Part shown: positions 16,509-25,545 of the stretch, one piece after another
How positions within the stretch are numbered: the first letter of the stretch is position 1
How the letters are laid out: the number at the start of each line of letters is the position of its first letter
Program-made: the position numbers and the translations under genes
Notes under the pieces: model-generated
What the model was told of the DNA's origin: nothing
The model's database searches: none
The model's input: the letters and a program-made list of their open reading frames with translations, nothing else
Source of the DNA: Peptoniphilus asaccharolyticus DSM 20463
GTDB lineage: Bacteria > Bacillota > Clostridia > Tissierellales > Peptoniphilaceae
Assembly: GCF_900176115.1 (NCBI RefSeq)
Contig: NZ_FWWR01000009.1
Coordinates: 372,001 to 436,000 of the forward strand
Length of the DNA stretch: 64,000 nucleotides
Direction: 5' to 3'

Positions 16509-17357
16509 TTGAACATAAACTGGTATCCAGGACATATGAAGAAAACTATAGAGGATATACAAGCTAAGTCTAAATTGGTGGACTTTTATATAGAAATAAT
16601 AGATGCGAGGATCCCTATATCAAGTAGGAATCCTTTAATTAGTAAAGTTTTACAAAACAGAAAAGGATTACTTATATTAAATAAAACAGACCTTTCCAAT
16701 GCGGAACAAAATGAGCTTTGGAAGAAAAAATTATCTGATGAAAATAATAGAGCCATATTATACAGTGCGGCAAAACCCAATTCATCAATAATAGTGAGAG
16801 AGTCTTTAAACTTTATGCAAGAAGAAATAGCTAAGAAAGAAGAAAGAGGAGTAAACATGGGTCCTCTAAGAGCTATGATAGTTGGAATTCCGAATTCAGG
16901 TAAATCTACATTTATAAATGGTATTTCAAAGACAAAATCTGCTAAGGTTGGAAATAGACCAGGAGTTACAAAGACAAATCAATGGATAAAATTAAATCCA
17001 AAACTACATCTTTTAGATACTCCGGGAGTTTTATGGCCTAAGTTTGAAGACCAAACAGTTGGTTTAAATTTGGCTTTTACAGGAGCTATTAAAGACGAAA
17101 TAATGGACGTAGAGACCTTGGCTCTTAGATTGATTGAAAGACTTATAACTATTGATGTAAATATTTTGCAAAATAGATACAATATCGACATGGATGGAGA
17201 ACCTATTGAAATAATGGAGAGAATAGGTAAAAAGAGAGGTGCAATTATAAGAGGTGGAGAGATAGATTACACTAAAGTTGCAAATATCATCCTTGATGAA
17301 TTTAGAAAAGGAGTATTAGGAAATATTACATTGGAGACAATCGATGGAAGAATTTGA
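16509..17357 (+). CDS. rbgA: Ribosome biogenesis GTPase RbgA (YlqF)
   Basis: RbgA helps the last steps of 50S subunit assembly. It is a circularly permuted GTPase: NKTD (G4, near residue 59) comes before the P-loop GIPNSGKST (G1, near 126) and DTPG (G3, near 172). I choose the TTG at 16509 (MNINWYPGHMKK) because AGAAGGTGAT precedes it and the family begins just before WYPGHM; a frame extension to 16458 adds 17 unconserved residues. The protein of 282 residues matches the family length. It opens a tight cluster with rnhB, yraN, comM and dprA. Confidence 0.93.
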   Translation: MNINWYPGHMKKTIEDIQAKSKLVDFYIEIIDARIPISSRNPLISKVLQNRKGLLILNKTDLSNAEQNELWKKKLSDENNRAILYSAAKPNSSIIVRESLNFMQEEIAKKEERGVNMGPLRAMIVGIPNSGKSTFINGISKTKSAKVGNRPGVTKTNQWIKLNPKLHLLDTPGVLWPKFEDQTVGLNLAFTGAIKDEIMDVETLALRLIERLITIDVNILQNRYNIDMDGEPIEIMERIGKKRGAIIRGGEIDYTKVANIILDEFRKGVLGNITLETIDGRI

Positions 17358-17949
17358 AAAAGACTATAAAAAAATAGGATATACCAATATAGTTGGAATA
17401 GATGAGGTAGGGAGAGGTTCCCTGTTTGGAGATGTACTTGCATGTGCAATTATAATGCCTGATAGCAGAATTGAAGGTGTGGCAGATTCTAAAAAATTAT
17501 CTATCAAAAAGAGAGAAAGTCTCTATGAAAAGATATTAGAAGAGTGTATAGCTGTTGGAATAGGTAGAGTTGACTCTAAGAAGATTGATGAGATAAATAT
17601 AAAAAATGCCACTCATTTAGCTATGGAAAAAGCAGTTGAAAACATGAGAGACCAATCCAGTAGAAAAGTGTATGCTGATTTACTCTTAATAGATGCTGAA
17701 AAAATTGATACTCAAATAGCACAAGTTTCAATAATCAAGGGTGATGATAGGTGCTATTCTATAGCTTGTGCGTCAATTGTTGCAAAAGTATATAGAGATA
17801 GCTTGTGTAATACATGGGATGAAATATATCCAGGATACAATATTAAGAAGAATAAAGGATATGGCACAACAGCACATAGGAGTGCTATAAAAGAAATTGG
17901 ATACACTCCAATGCACAGAGTTACATTTTTGAAAAATTTAATAGGATGA
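17344..17949 (+). CDS. rnhB: Ribonuclease HII
   Basis: RNase HII cuts RNA in RNA-DNA hybrids and at single ribonucleotides in DNA. The 201-residue protein has the active-site motif VGIDEVGRGSLFGDV (Asp and Glu, near residues 19-22), ADSKKLS, a catalytic Asp in LLIDAEK and the C-terminal IYPGY…KGYGTTAHR region. Its start overlaps the end of rbgA by 14 bases and its stop overlaps yraN in ATGA. Length is typical. Confidence 0.96.
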   Translation: MEEFEKDYKKIGYTNIVGIDEVGRGSLFGDVLACAIIMPDSRIEGVADSKKLSIKKRESLYEKILEECIAVGIGRVDSKKIDEINIKNATHLAMEKAVENMRDQSSRKVYADLLLIDAEKIDTQIAQVSIIKGDDRCYSIACASIVAKVYRDSLCNTWDEIYPGYNIKKNKGYGTTAHRSAIKEIGYTPMHRVTFLKNLIG

Positions 17950-18302
17950 CAATGAATAACAAAGAGTTTGGTGATTATGGCGAGCAAGTGGCTACGGACT
18001 ATCTTTTAAAAAAAGGTTATAAAGTATTAGATAGGAATTATAGAGCCATAGGAACAGAGATAGATATTGTATGTTTGTATGAAGATATAATAGTCTTTGT
18101 AGAAGTTAAGAGCAGAAGAACTAAGACTTTTGGAAATGCTTTCGAAGCTGTCGACGAAAGAAAAATTCACAACATAATACAGACTGCGATGAACTATCTA
18201 ATGAGATTTAATTATACGCATCTTCAAGTTAGGTTTGATGTAATTGAATATTATTCATTTGGTGAGATAAATCATATAGAAAATGCATTTGAAGTAATCT
18301 GA
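17946..18302 (+). CDS. YraN-family putative endonuclease (UPF0102)
   Basis: The 118-residue protein has the YraN/UPF0102 restriction-endonuclease-like core: GEQVATDYLLKKGYKVL, then GTEIDIV and FVEVKSRR, giving the D-ExK metal site. The cellular role of the family is not settled; a link with DNA uptake or recombination is often suggested from its frequent neighbourhood with dprA and comM, as here. The ATG overlaps the rnhB stop; a second ATG three codons in is equally possible. Confidence 0.9.
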   Translation: MTMNNKEFGDYGEQVATDYLLKKGYKVLDRNYRAIGTEIDIVCLYEDIIVFVEVKSRRTKTFGNAFEAVDERKIHNIIQTAMNYLMRFNYTHLQVRFDVIEYYSFGEINHIENAFEVI

Positions 18303-18311
18303 GGTGATAAT

Positions 18312-19829
18312 ATGTATTCTAAGGTATTGACTTGTTCACTACAGGGTTTGGAAGGGAATTTAGTGACTGTTGAAGCGGATTTGATGAGGAGTTTGCCGAA
18401 GTTTGTAATAGTGGGCTTACCTGATGCGTCCATAAAAGAATCTATAGAGCGAGTTAGGTCAGGTATAAAAAATGAGGGTTTGGAATTTCCTTTAAATAAG
18501 ATCACTATAAATTTACAACCAGCAAGCCTTAGAAAAGATGGTTCGCAAATGGATTTAGCTATAGCTATGTCTATATTAGCTGCCAACCAATCTGTTGAGT
18601 TGTCGGAAGAATATATATATATAGGAGAACTGTCACTAGACGGTTCTATAAGTAGGGTAAACGGTTGTCTGGCTATGATTATTTCCATGAGGGAAAAGGG
18701 ATTTAAAAAATTTATAATACCCTATGAAAATAGAGAAGAATGTGCAGTTGTTTTAGATGTTGAAATTTATCCTGTAAAGAATTTAAGAGAAGTAGTAAAT
18801 TTTTTAAATGGCGATGAAGAAATAGAAAGGTACACCGAAGAGTATCATACAGAAGAAAAAACTTATGATATAGATTTTTCGGATATGAAGGGTCAAGAGT
18901 TTCTTAAAAGAGCATTAGAAGTTTCGGCTGCCGGGAAACATAATCTGCTTATGGTAGGAGACCCTGGTAGTGGGAAGAGTATGGCTGCTAAAAGGTATCC
19001 AACTATTTTGCCTAGTTTGAATTTCGATGAATCTATTGAGGTAACTAAGATATATTCTATAGCTGGGATGCTTAAAGATTCTAAGCTCATAACAAATCCT
19101 CCTTTTAGAGCGCCACACCATACTGCTTCAGCGGTTTCTTTAATAGGTGGAGGAAGAATTCCAAAGCCGGGAGAAATTTCTTTATCTCACAATGGAGTTT
19201 TGTTTTTAGATGAACTACCGGAGTTCCAAAAGACTGTAATAGAAGTTTTGAGACAGCCGTTAGAAGACAAGACAATCACCATAGCTAGAGCAAATGCAAG
19301 TTTGACATATCCATCAAATATTATTTTGATAGCTGCTATGAATCCGTGTCCTTGTGGATTTCACAATTCAAAAGACCATGCGTGCAGTTGTAGTGCAGCT
19401 GAAATAAATAGATACCTATCAAAGATTTCACATCCATTATTGGATAGAATAGATATCCACGTGGAAGTTTCGGCAGTAAAATATGATAAGCTTTCAAACG
19501 ACAGTATAAAAGCAGAGAGTTCGGCTGCTATAAAAGAAAGAGTTGAACGAGCAAGAGAAATTCAAAAAGAGAGATATAGGAAACTAGATTTTCAATGCAA
19601 TTCAGAAATTAAAGAAAACATGATTTCTAAATTTTGCCATTTAAATGAAAAGTCTAAAGCAATTATGGACTTGGCTTTTAAAAAATATGTTTTTTCAGCT
19701 AGGACATATAATAAGATACTAAAAGTTTCAAGGACTATAGCGGATTTAGAAGGGCATAAAGATATAGAGGACACAGATATTTTAGAAGCTATAAGGTACA
19801 GAACTATGGATGTTAAATATTGGAGTTAA
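18312..19829 (+). CDS. comM: ComM/YifB-type Mg-chelatase-like AAA+ ATPase
   Basis: The 505-residue protein has an N-terminal ChlI/Lon-like domain, a central AAA+ module with Walker A GDPGSGKSMAAKR (near 212) and Walker B GVLFLDELPEF (near 297), and a Cys-rich loop PCPCGFHNSKDHACSCS (near 345). ComM is a hexameric helicase that helps branch migration of incoming DNA during natural transformation. Its position just before dprA fits this. GAGGTGAT lies upstream of the ATG. Confidence 0.93.
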   Translation: MYSKVLTCSLQGLEGNLVTVEADLMRSLPKFVIVGLPDASIKESIERVRSGIKNEGLEFPLNKITINLQPASLRKDGSQMDLAIAMSILAANQSVELSEEYIYIGELSLDGSISRVNGCLAMIISMREKGFKKFIIPYENREECAVVLDVEIYPVKNLREVVNFLNGDEEIERYTEEYHTEEKTYDIDFSDMKGQEFLKRALEVSAAGKHNLLMVGDPGSGKSMAAKRYPTILPSLNFDESIEVTKIYSIAGMLKDSKLITNPPFRAPHHTASAVSLIGGGRIPKPGEISLSHNGVLFLDELPEFQKTVIEVLRQPLEDKTITIARANASLTYPSNIILIAAMNPCPCGFHNSKDHACSCSAAEINRYLSKISHPLLDRIDIHVEVSAVKYDKLSNDSIKAESSAAIKERVERAREIQKERYRKLDFQCNSEIKENMISKFCHLNEKSKAIMDLAFKKYVFSARTYNKILKVSRTIADLEGHKDIEDTDILEAIRYRTMDVKYWS

Positions 19830-19830
19830 T

Positions 19831-20895
19831 ATGGAATATAGAGACTATATATTGTATTTAAATTCAGTTGGAATCGAAAATATTGAGATAGAAAAAATAG
19901 AAGAATATTTGTCTTTAAATGATGTACATATTTCAGAAATATTTTCATCTAAAAGTATTCAAAAAAATTTGCCTAAATCAGTTAGAAATAAACTTTCAAA
20001 TTTTGATGGAGACAGATTGAAAGTTTTAAATGAATATTGCATAAAAGAAAAAATTAATATCTCAACTTATTTAGACGATGATTATCCTGATAGGCTTAGA
20101 TATATAGAAAATTTCCCTAGAGTACTTTATACAAAGGGCAATTTTTGTGAGGAAGACTTTTTAAGTGTTGGGATAGTTGGTTCAAGAAACCATTCTGATT
20201 ATGGGAAAGTAGTAGTTGACTATGTGGTAGATAATTTAAAGCCTGTTGGAGCAAGTATAGTATCGGGAATGGCTTATGGAATAGATGCGTTATCTCATAA
20301 AAGAGCTCTGAAAAATAATATGCGGACAATAGCGGTGCTTGGTTGTGGAATCGACATAATATATCCAAAAGCTAATTCAAATTTATATTTTGAGATAATG
20401 GGAAATGGTGTGGTGTGTTCTGAATATCCACCAGGTACACCTCCAAAACCATATAGATTTCCACTTAGAAATAGAATAATTTCAGGACTGAGTTTAGCTA
20501 TAGTGGTGGTTGAGGCTAGACTTAAAAGTGGAAGCCTTATAACAGCAAGGGTTGCAGCAGAACAAGGAAAAGAAGTATTTTCTGTTCCGGGCAATATAAA
20601 CAGCATTTATTCAGAAGGAACTAATGCTTTGATAAGAGATGGTGCAAATATTTTTAGCTCCATAGATGAATTGTTGGCTGTGCTTCCTAAGAAAGAAAAG
20701 AAAAAAGAAATTGAAATTGATTTATCTAAAGAAGAACTTGAAGTTGTGAATTGTATACAACAAGGTGCTAATGAAATAGATGAGTTGGTTAGACACTTGG
20801 GCATGGACGTTGCGAGTCTTAATGGATTTTTGACTATATTAGAATTAAAGGAAATAATAGTCGTAAATGGAAGACGAATTCAATTAAATATATAA
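19831..20895 (+). CDS. dprA: DNA-processing protein DprA
   Basis: DprA protects imported single-stranded DNA and loads RecA in transformation. The Rossmann-like core is visible: SVGIVGSRNHSDYGK (near 117), SGMAYGIDALSHKRAL (near 145), AVLGCGIDIIYPKAN, and FPLRNRIISGLSLAIVVVEA. The C-terminus has a winged-helix-like DprA_WH domain. I prefer the ATG at 19831, eight bases after GGAG, over an in-frame ATG at 19810. The 354-residue length is normal. It ends the rbgA-dprA cluster. Confidence 0.95.
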   Translation: MEYRDYILYLNSVGIENIEIEKIEEYLSLNDVHISEIFSSKSIQKNLPKSVRNKLSNFDGDRLKVLNEYCIKEKINISTYLDDDYPDRLRYIENFPRVLYTKGNFCEEDFLSVGIVGSRNHSDYGKVVVDYVVDNLKPVGASIVSGMAYGIDALSHKRALKNNMRTIAVLGCGIDIIYPKANSNLYFEIMGNGVVCSEYPPGTPPKPYRFPLRNRIISGLSLAIVVVEARLKSGSLITARVAAEQGKEVFSVPGNINSIYSEGTNALIRDGANIFSSIDELLAVLPKKEKKKEIEIDLSKEELEVVNCIQQGANEIDELVRHLGMDVASLNGFLTILELKEIIVVNGRRIQLNI

Positions 20896-20911
20896 AATTA
20901 GATAAATTAAA

Positions 20912-20942
20912 AAATCCCCTACCAATTTGGCTTAGGGGATTT
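20912..20942 (-). terminator. Intrinsic terminator between dprA and the CNNM-type gene
   Basis: AAATCCCCTA and TAGGGGATTT form a perfect 10-bp stem. The T run is longer on the minus strand (TTTTTT), so it mainly ends the minus-strand gene, but it can also serve dprA. Confidence 0.85.
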
Positions 20943-20944
20943 GT

Positions 20945-22183
20945 CTATATCTTGAGTATCAATTTTTCTATTCTGTTTTTAGAACATTCATGGATTATAA
21001 ATTTTAAATTGTCAATGGAGATTACTTCGCCTTTAGTTGGGAATCTATCCAACTTTTCAATTAAAAATCCGGCAATAGAATCATTTTCATCGCTTTTTAA
21101 TGTAAGATCTAAAAGTCTATCTAATTCTTCTAAGTTCATAGAGCCATCTATTAGATATTCCTTAGGAGCGATTTTAATTAGCTCTTCATCTTCGTCTTCA
21201 TCGAACTCATCTGAAATAGAACCGACTATTTTTTCTATTAAGTCTTCGATAGTTAGCATACCTTCTGTACCACCATATTCATCAGTTACTATCGCAACGG
21301 AAATTCTCTTTGCTCTCATTTCATTGAATAGAGGGCCGATAGGTTTGTACTCAAATGTATAGAATGGTTGCTTTAATATATCTAAGTTATCTTTCAAAAC
21401 AAAACTGGAATCAAATTTTAGCAAGTCCTTTACATGAAGTATGCCGTATATATCGTCTAAGTCATCCCCAAAAACAGGCATTCTAGAAAATGATTCTTTT
21501 TGTACTATATTGACTATTTCATCGTAAGTGGAATTTATGCTAATTCCAACTATGTCAGTTCTTGGAGTCATAGTATCTTTTGCAATACTACCTCTAAAAT
21601 CCATAACATTTTCTATAATTAAAGATTCACTCTTATCTAAAATACCTTCTTCATATCCCAAAGATACTGCATCGAAAAGTTCATCTTCAGTTATTAAAGG
21701 TTCTTTATAATCTTTATCGCCACCAGTTATTTTAATAAAGATATTTGAAAGCTTTTCTATTATAAATAGAAATGGTTTTGCTATTGAGATAGAAATATTT
21801 AAAAAAGAAGATTTCTTAATTATAACTAAATCATATTTTTGTATACCCATGGATTTAGGCCATGTTTCTCCAATGACTATTATCAATATTGGAGATATCA
21901 CAATAGAAATTACAATACCTATGTAACCGTAAAAATCATATAAGAATACTGCAAAACATACTGCTGCAATTATGTTTGAAAAATAATCACAAAACATTAT
22001 TGAAGAATATAGTTTTGGATGATTATACAATTTTTTTATAAGTTCAAAATCTGCAGAAGTATCTTCTTCCAATCGCTTTAGTTTTAAACTTGATAAGCTA
22101 AGGTATGCATTTTCTATTAATGTATATTCAAATGATAAAAATAAAAAAATTACAGACATTGCTTCGAAATAATACCGAGTCAT
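20945..22183 (-). CDS. CNNM/CorC-type hemolysin-family membrane protein
   Basis: The protein has an N-terminal DUF21 membrane domain (about four segments, residues 5-150) with GETWPKSMG near its end, then a pair of CBS domains (DTMTPRTDIVGI near 205 and SVAIVTDEYGGTEGM near 295), an acidic linker (DEFDEDEDEE) and a C-terminal CorC_HlyC domain. Members of this family are linked to Mg2+ or Co2+ export and homeostasis; the name hemolysin is historical. I place the start at the ATG at 22183, four bases after GAGGTG, rather than at an in-frame TTG at 22195; 412 residues result. It is transcribed alone. Confidence 0.9.
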   Translation of the reverse strand: MTRYYFEAMSVIFLFLSFEYTLIENAYLSLSSLKLKRLEEDTSADFELIKKLYNHPKLYSSIMFCDYFSNIIAAVCFAVFLYDFYGYIGIVISIVISPILIIVIGETWPKSMGIQKYDLVIIKKSSFLNISISIAKPFLFIIEKLSNIFIKITGGDKDYKEPLITEDELFDAVSLGYEEGILDKSESLIIENVMDFRGSIAKDTMTPRTDIVGISINSTYDEIVNIVQKESFSRMPVFGDDLDDIYGILHVKDLLKFDSSFVLKDNLDILKQPFYTFEYKPIGPLFNEMRAKRISVAIVTDEYGGTEGMLTIEDLIEKIVGSISDEFDEDEDEELIKIAPKEYLIDGSMNLEELDRLLDLTLKSDENDSIAGFLIEKLDRFPTKGEVISIDNLKFIIHECSKNRIEKLILKI

Positions 22184-22292
22184 ATAACACCTCAAATTAA
22201 TTATACGTTTAGCTTATTATTTTGTCAAAAGCAGAAGAAATACAGTTTTATATTAAAATCCTAGTAATTCTATATGAGTTTTTTTAAAAATG

Positions 22293-22333
22293 TGTTATAA
22301 TCTTAAAGTATTAATCGTAGTGTTTTACTATGA
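22293..22333 (+). promoter_or_regulatory. Predicted suf operon promoter (extended -10) and leader hairpin
   Basis: TGTTATAAT (22293-22301) is a good extended -10; no clear -35 is seen. About 14 bases downstream, TCGTAGT and ACTATGA (22315-22333) form a seven-pair hairpin with one G-U pair. The hairpin could be an operator or an RNA element; an Rrf2-family regulator is encoded in the same operon. Confidence 0.45.
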
Positions 22334-22367
22334 ATTGGGTTTGTAATAAATATTGTAGGAGGAAATT

Positions 22368-23117
22368 ATGAGTCGTGAACTCTTAAGAATTGAAAATTTA
22401 AGCGCAGGCGTAGAGGATAAGGAAATCCTTAAAAATATAAATTTAACTGTTAACTATGGCGAAGTCCATGTAATTATGGGGCCAAATGGTTCCGGTAAGT
22501 CAACACTTGCAAATGTATTGATGAATAATCCTCAATACCAAGTTACATCTGGAAAAATATTTTTAGATGGTGAAGATGTTACTGAACAAACAACTGATAA
22601 GAGAGCAAAAAAAGGTATGTTCATGTCATTCCAAACACCAATGGAAGTGAGCGGGATAACTGTTGAAAACTTTATAAGAACTGCTAAATCAACTATTCAA
22701 GATGAAAACATATCTATTTTAAAATTTAAAAAAGAACTAAAAAATGAAATGGACAAATTGGACTTTGATGAGTCTTATGCTTCAAGATATCTAAACCAAG
22801 GATTCTCAGGCGGAGAGATGAAGAAGAATGAAATTCTTCAAATGTTAATATTGAATCCTAAACTAGCTATTTTGGACGAAACTGACTCAGGACTTGACGT
22901 AGATGCTACAAGAGTTGTGTCTGAAGGAATAGCAAGATTTGCTTCTGAAGATAATGCTGTAATTATAATAACTCACCATAGAGAACTTATTAAGAGTGTA
23001 GTTCCTGATTATGTGCATGTAATTATAAATGGTGAAATTGTTAAGGAATCAGATGCAAGCTTAATAGATGAGATAGAAGAAAAAGGATTTAATTGGATAA
23101 GAGAAGAGGTGAAGTAA
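22368..23117 (+). CDS. sufC: Fe-S cluster assembly ATPase SufC
   Basis: SufC is the ABC-type ATPase of the SufBC2D scaffold that builds iron-sulfur clusters. The 249-residue protein has Walker A GPNGSGKST (near 38), signature FSGGEMKKNEI and Walker B LAILDETDSGLDVDA, with no membrane partner, as expected of this soluble ABC protein. AGGAGG precedes the ATG. It opens a sufC-B-D-S-U operon; sufB starts on the next base after its stop. Confidence 0.97.
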   Translation: MSRELLRIENLSAGVEDKEILKNINLTVNYGEVHVIMGPNGSGKSTLANVLMNNPQYQVTSGKIFLDGEDVTEQTTDKRAKKGMFMSFQTPMEVSGITVENFIRTAKSTIQDENISILKFKKELKNEMDKLDFDESYASRYLNQGFSGGEMKKNEILQMLILNPKLAILDETDSGLDVDATRVVSEGIARFASEDNAVIIITHHRELIKSVVPDYVHVIINGEIVKESDASLIDEIEEKGFNWIREEVK

Positions 23118-24527
23118 GTGGTTACTAAGAAAACTCAAATTGATGAAATGGATAGAGGAATCTATGACATCAAAAACTCTTTTTCATATAGATCAAAAAC
23201 TGAACAAGGTTTATCTGAAGAAATTATAAGACAAATATCAAGCGAAAAAAATGAACCAGAATGGATGCTTGAGTATAGATTAAAGGCTTTGGAAATATTC
23301 AACTCACAAGAAAATCCTACTTGGGGACCTGACTTATCCGAAGTTGATATACAAAAGGTAACAACTTACATCAGACCGGACGCTGATTTAACTGACGATT
23401 GGAAAAATGTACCGGATGAAATCAGAGATACATTTGACAAATTAGGTATTCCTGAAGCTGAAAAAGAAGCTCTGCTTTCAGGTGTAGGTGCACAATATGA
23501 CAGTGAGGTTGTTTATCACAACATTCAAAAATATCTTTTAGATCAAGGTGTAGTCTACACTGATTTTGAAACTGGTCTTAGAGAATATCCTGAAATAGTA
23601 AAAAAATACTTCCAAAAATGTATAACTCCAACTTTGCATAAGTATGCAGCTCTTCACTATGCTGTATGGTCTGGTGGTAGTTTTGTTTACGTGCCAGAAG
23701 GTGTAAAGGTAGATGTGCCATTACAGTCTTATTTCAGACTTAATGCTCCAGGGGCGGGACAATTTGAACACACTCTTATAATTATCGAAGACAACGCATA
23801 TTGTCATTTTATAGAAGGATGTTCAGCTCCTAAGTACAATGTATTGAACTTACATGCCGGTGGAGTAGAGTTGTTTGTCGGCAAAAACGCAACTCTTAGA
23901 TATTCTACAATAGAGAACTGGTCAAGAAATATGTATAACTTGAACACAAAGAGAGCTGTGGTAGAAGCTCATGGAAAAATTGAATGGGTTTCAGGTTCTT
24001 TCGGTTCTAAAGTATCTATGTTGTACCCAACTTCTGTTTTAAGAGGAGAATATGCAAGCAGTGAATACACAGGTATCTCATTTGCGGGAGCGGGACAAAA
24101 TATAGACACAGGAGCTAAGGCAATCCATACAGCTTCTCACACAAAATCAACTGTAAACTCAAAATCAATTTCTAAGTCTGGAGGAGTTGCAGTATATAGA
24201 GGATTGGTAAGTGTTTCTCCAAAGGCTCATGATGTTAAAAGTTCTGTATCTTGTGAATCATTGATGCTTGATAGCGAGTCTAGATCAGATACAATACCTG
24301 TAATAGATATTAAAAATAAGCATGTAGATTTAGGACACGAAGCAAAGATAGGAAGAATATCAGATCAAGTTATATTCTATTTGATGAGTAGAGGTATTCC
24401 AGAATCTGAAGCTAAAGCTATGGTAGTAAGAGGATTTGCTGAACCTATAGCAAAGGAACTTCCTATGGAATATGCTGTGGAAATGAATAACTTGATAAAC
24501 TTAGAACTTGAAGGCTCTATAGGCTAG
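23118..24527 (+). CDS. sufB: Fe-S cluster assembly scaffold SufB
   Basis: SufB is the scaffold subunit on which clusters form. The 469-residue beta-helix protein has the typical stretches KYAALHYAVWSGGSFVYVPE, PLQSYFRLN, FIEGCSAPKY and the C-terminal GHEAKIGRISDQVIFYLMSRG. The GTG start at 23118 lies behind AGAGGTGAAG. Length is normal. It works with SufC and SufD in the cytoplasm. Confidence 0.97.
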   Translation: MVTKKTQIDEMDRGIYDIKNSFSYRSKTEQGLSEEIIRQISSEKNEPEWMLEYRLKALEIFNSQENPTWGPDLSEVDIQKVTTYIRPDADLTDDWKNVPDEIRDTFDKLGIPEAEKEALLSGVGAQYDSEVVYHNIQKYLLDQGVVYTDFETGLREYPEIVKKYFQKCITPTLHKYAALHYAVWSGGSFVYVPEGVKVDVPLQSYFRLNAPGAGQFEHTLIIIEDNAYCHFIEGCSAPKYNVLNLHAGGVELFVGKNATLRYSTIENWSRNMYNLNTKRAVVEAHGKIEWVSGSFGSKVSMLYPTSVLRGEYASSEYTGISFAGAGQNIDTGAKAIHTASHTKSTVNSKSISKSGGVAVYRGLVSVSPKAHDVKSSVSCESLMLDSESRSDTIPVIDIKNKHVDLGHEAKIGRISDQVIFYLMSRGIPESEAKAMVVRGFAEPIAKELPMEYAVEMNNLINLELEGSIG

Positions 24528-24536
24528 GAGGAGAAA

Positions 24537-25544
24537 ATGGGAAATAAGATATATGGTAATAACTTGTCTTTTAGAACATTTGACTCTTCAAATGTAAATC
24601 AAGTTGAGTTAGAATTACCAGTTAATTTAACTGATAAGAGAGAACCAAAGGAAAGAGAATTCAAATCTGACTATGGTTTTTCTAAAGAAATAAAAGAACT
24701 AAATATAAATAACTATAATTACTATAAAGAAATAAGAGTTGGAAGTGGTGAAAGTTTAAATGAAACCATCGCTTACGATTCAAATGAAACTCTAGTTGAG
24801 TTGACAGACATTTATGCTGAATCTGGAGCAAAGCTTAACTTAGTTTTAAGATATGATGAAAAGACAAAATCTGATTTTAGAAGTTCACTTATAAGATTAA
24901 AGCTTGAAAAAAATTCAGTGGTGAATTTATTTATAGTTCAAATAGAAGAAAATAAAAAAGTTATCGAGTCAATAATCACAGATATTGATGAAAGCGCAAC
25001 TTTAAACTTGTTCCAATATGAAATAGGAAGCGTTGAACTATACACTAATTTAAAGAGTAATTTAATTGGTGAGGATTCAAATATAAATATAAACAGTATT
25101 TATTTTGGATATGATAAAAATGAATTGAACCTATTCTATGATATCTATCACCATGCTAAAAAATCAAATTCAGATATTATGGTAAATGGGGCTCTTAGAG
25201 ATGAAAGTTATAAGAACTTTAAATCAACATTAGATTTCAAAGAAGGTTCTAGCGGAGCTATAGGTTCAGAAGAAGAATATGCAACTTTATTATCTGATGA
25301 TGTTGTAGCTTTGTCTGTACCGGTTCTATTGGCTCATGAAGATGATGTTCAAGGAAACCATGCAGCAAGTGCTGGAAAAATAGACACTGACTTATTATTT
25401 TATCTAATGTCAAGAGGACTTGACCAACAACAAGCAGAGTCTCTTATAGTATTATCAAGATTTGCAAAAGCTATAGACTCTATTGAAGATTATGAATTGA
25501 GAAATCTAATAAATGATAGAGTTCAAGAAATAGTTAGGAGATAA
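24537..25544 (+). CDS. sufD: Fe-S cluster assembly protein SufD
   Basis: SufD is the SufB paralogue that completes the SufBC2D complex. The 335-residue protein has a divergent middle and a conserved C-terminal core (EDDVQGNHAASAGKID near 280, then LLFYLMSRGL). The N-terminal half is shorter and less conserved than in E. coli SufD (423 residues), common in Clostridia. AGGAGGAG precedes the ATG. The stop is followed by sufS after one base. Confidence 0.92.
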   Translation: MGNKIYGNNLSFRTFDSSNVNQVELELPVNLTDKREPKEREFKSDYGFSKEIKELNINNYNYYKEIRVGSGESLNETIAYDSNETLVELTDIYAESGAKLNLVLRYDEKTKSDFRSSLIRLKLEKNSVVNLFIVQIEENKKVIESIITDIDESATLNLFQYEIGSVELYTNLKSNLIGEDSNININSIYFGYDKNELNLFYDIYHHAKKSNSDIMVNGALRDESYKNFKSTLDFKEGSSGAIGSEEEYATLLSDDVVALSVPVLLAHEDDVQGNHAASAGKIDTDLLFYLMSRGLDQQQAESLIVLSRFAKAIDSIEDYELRNLINDRVQEIVRR

Positions 25545-25545
25545 T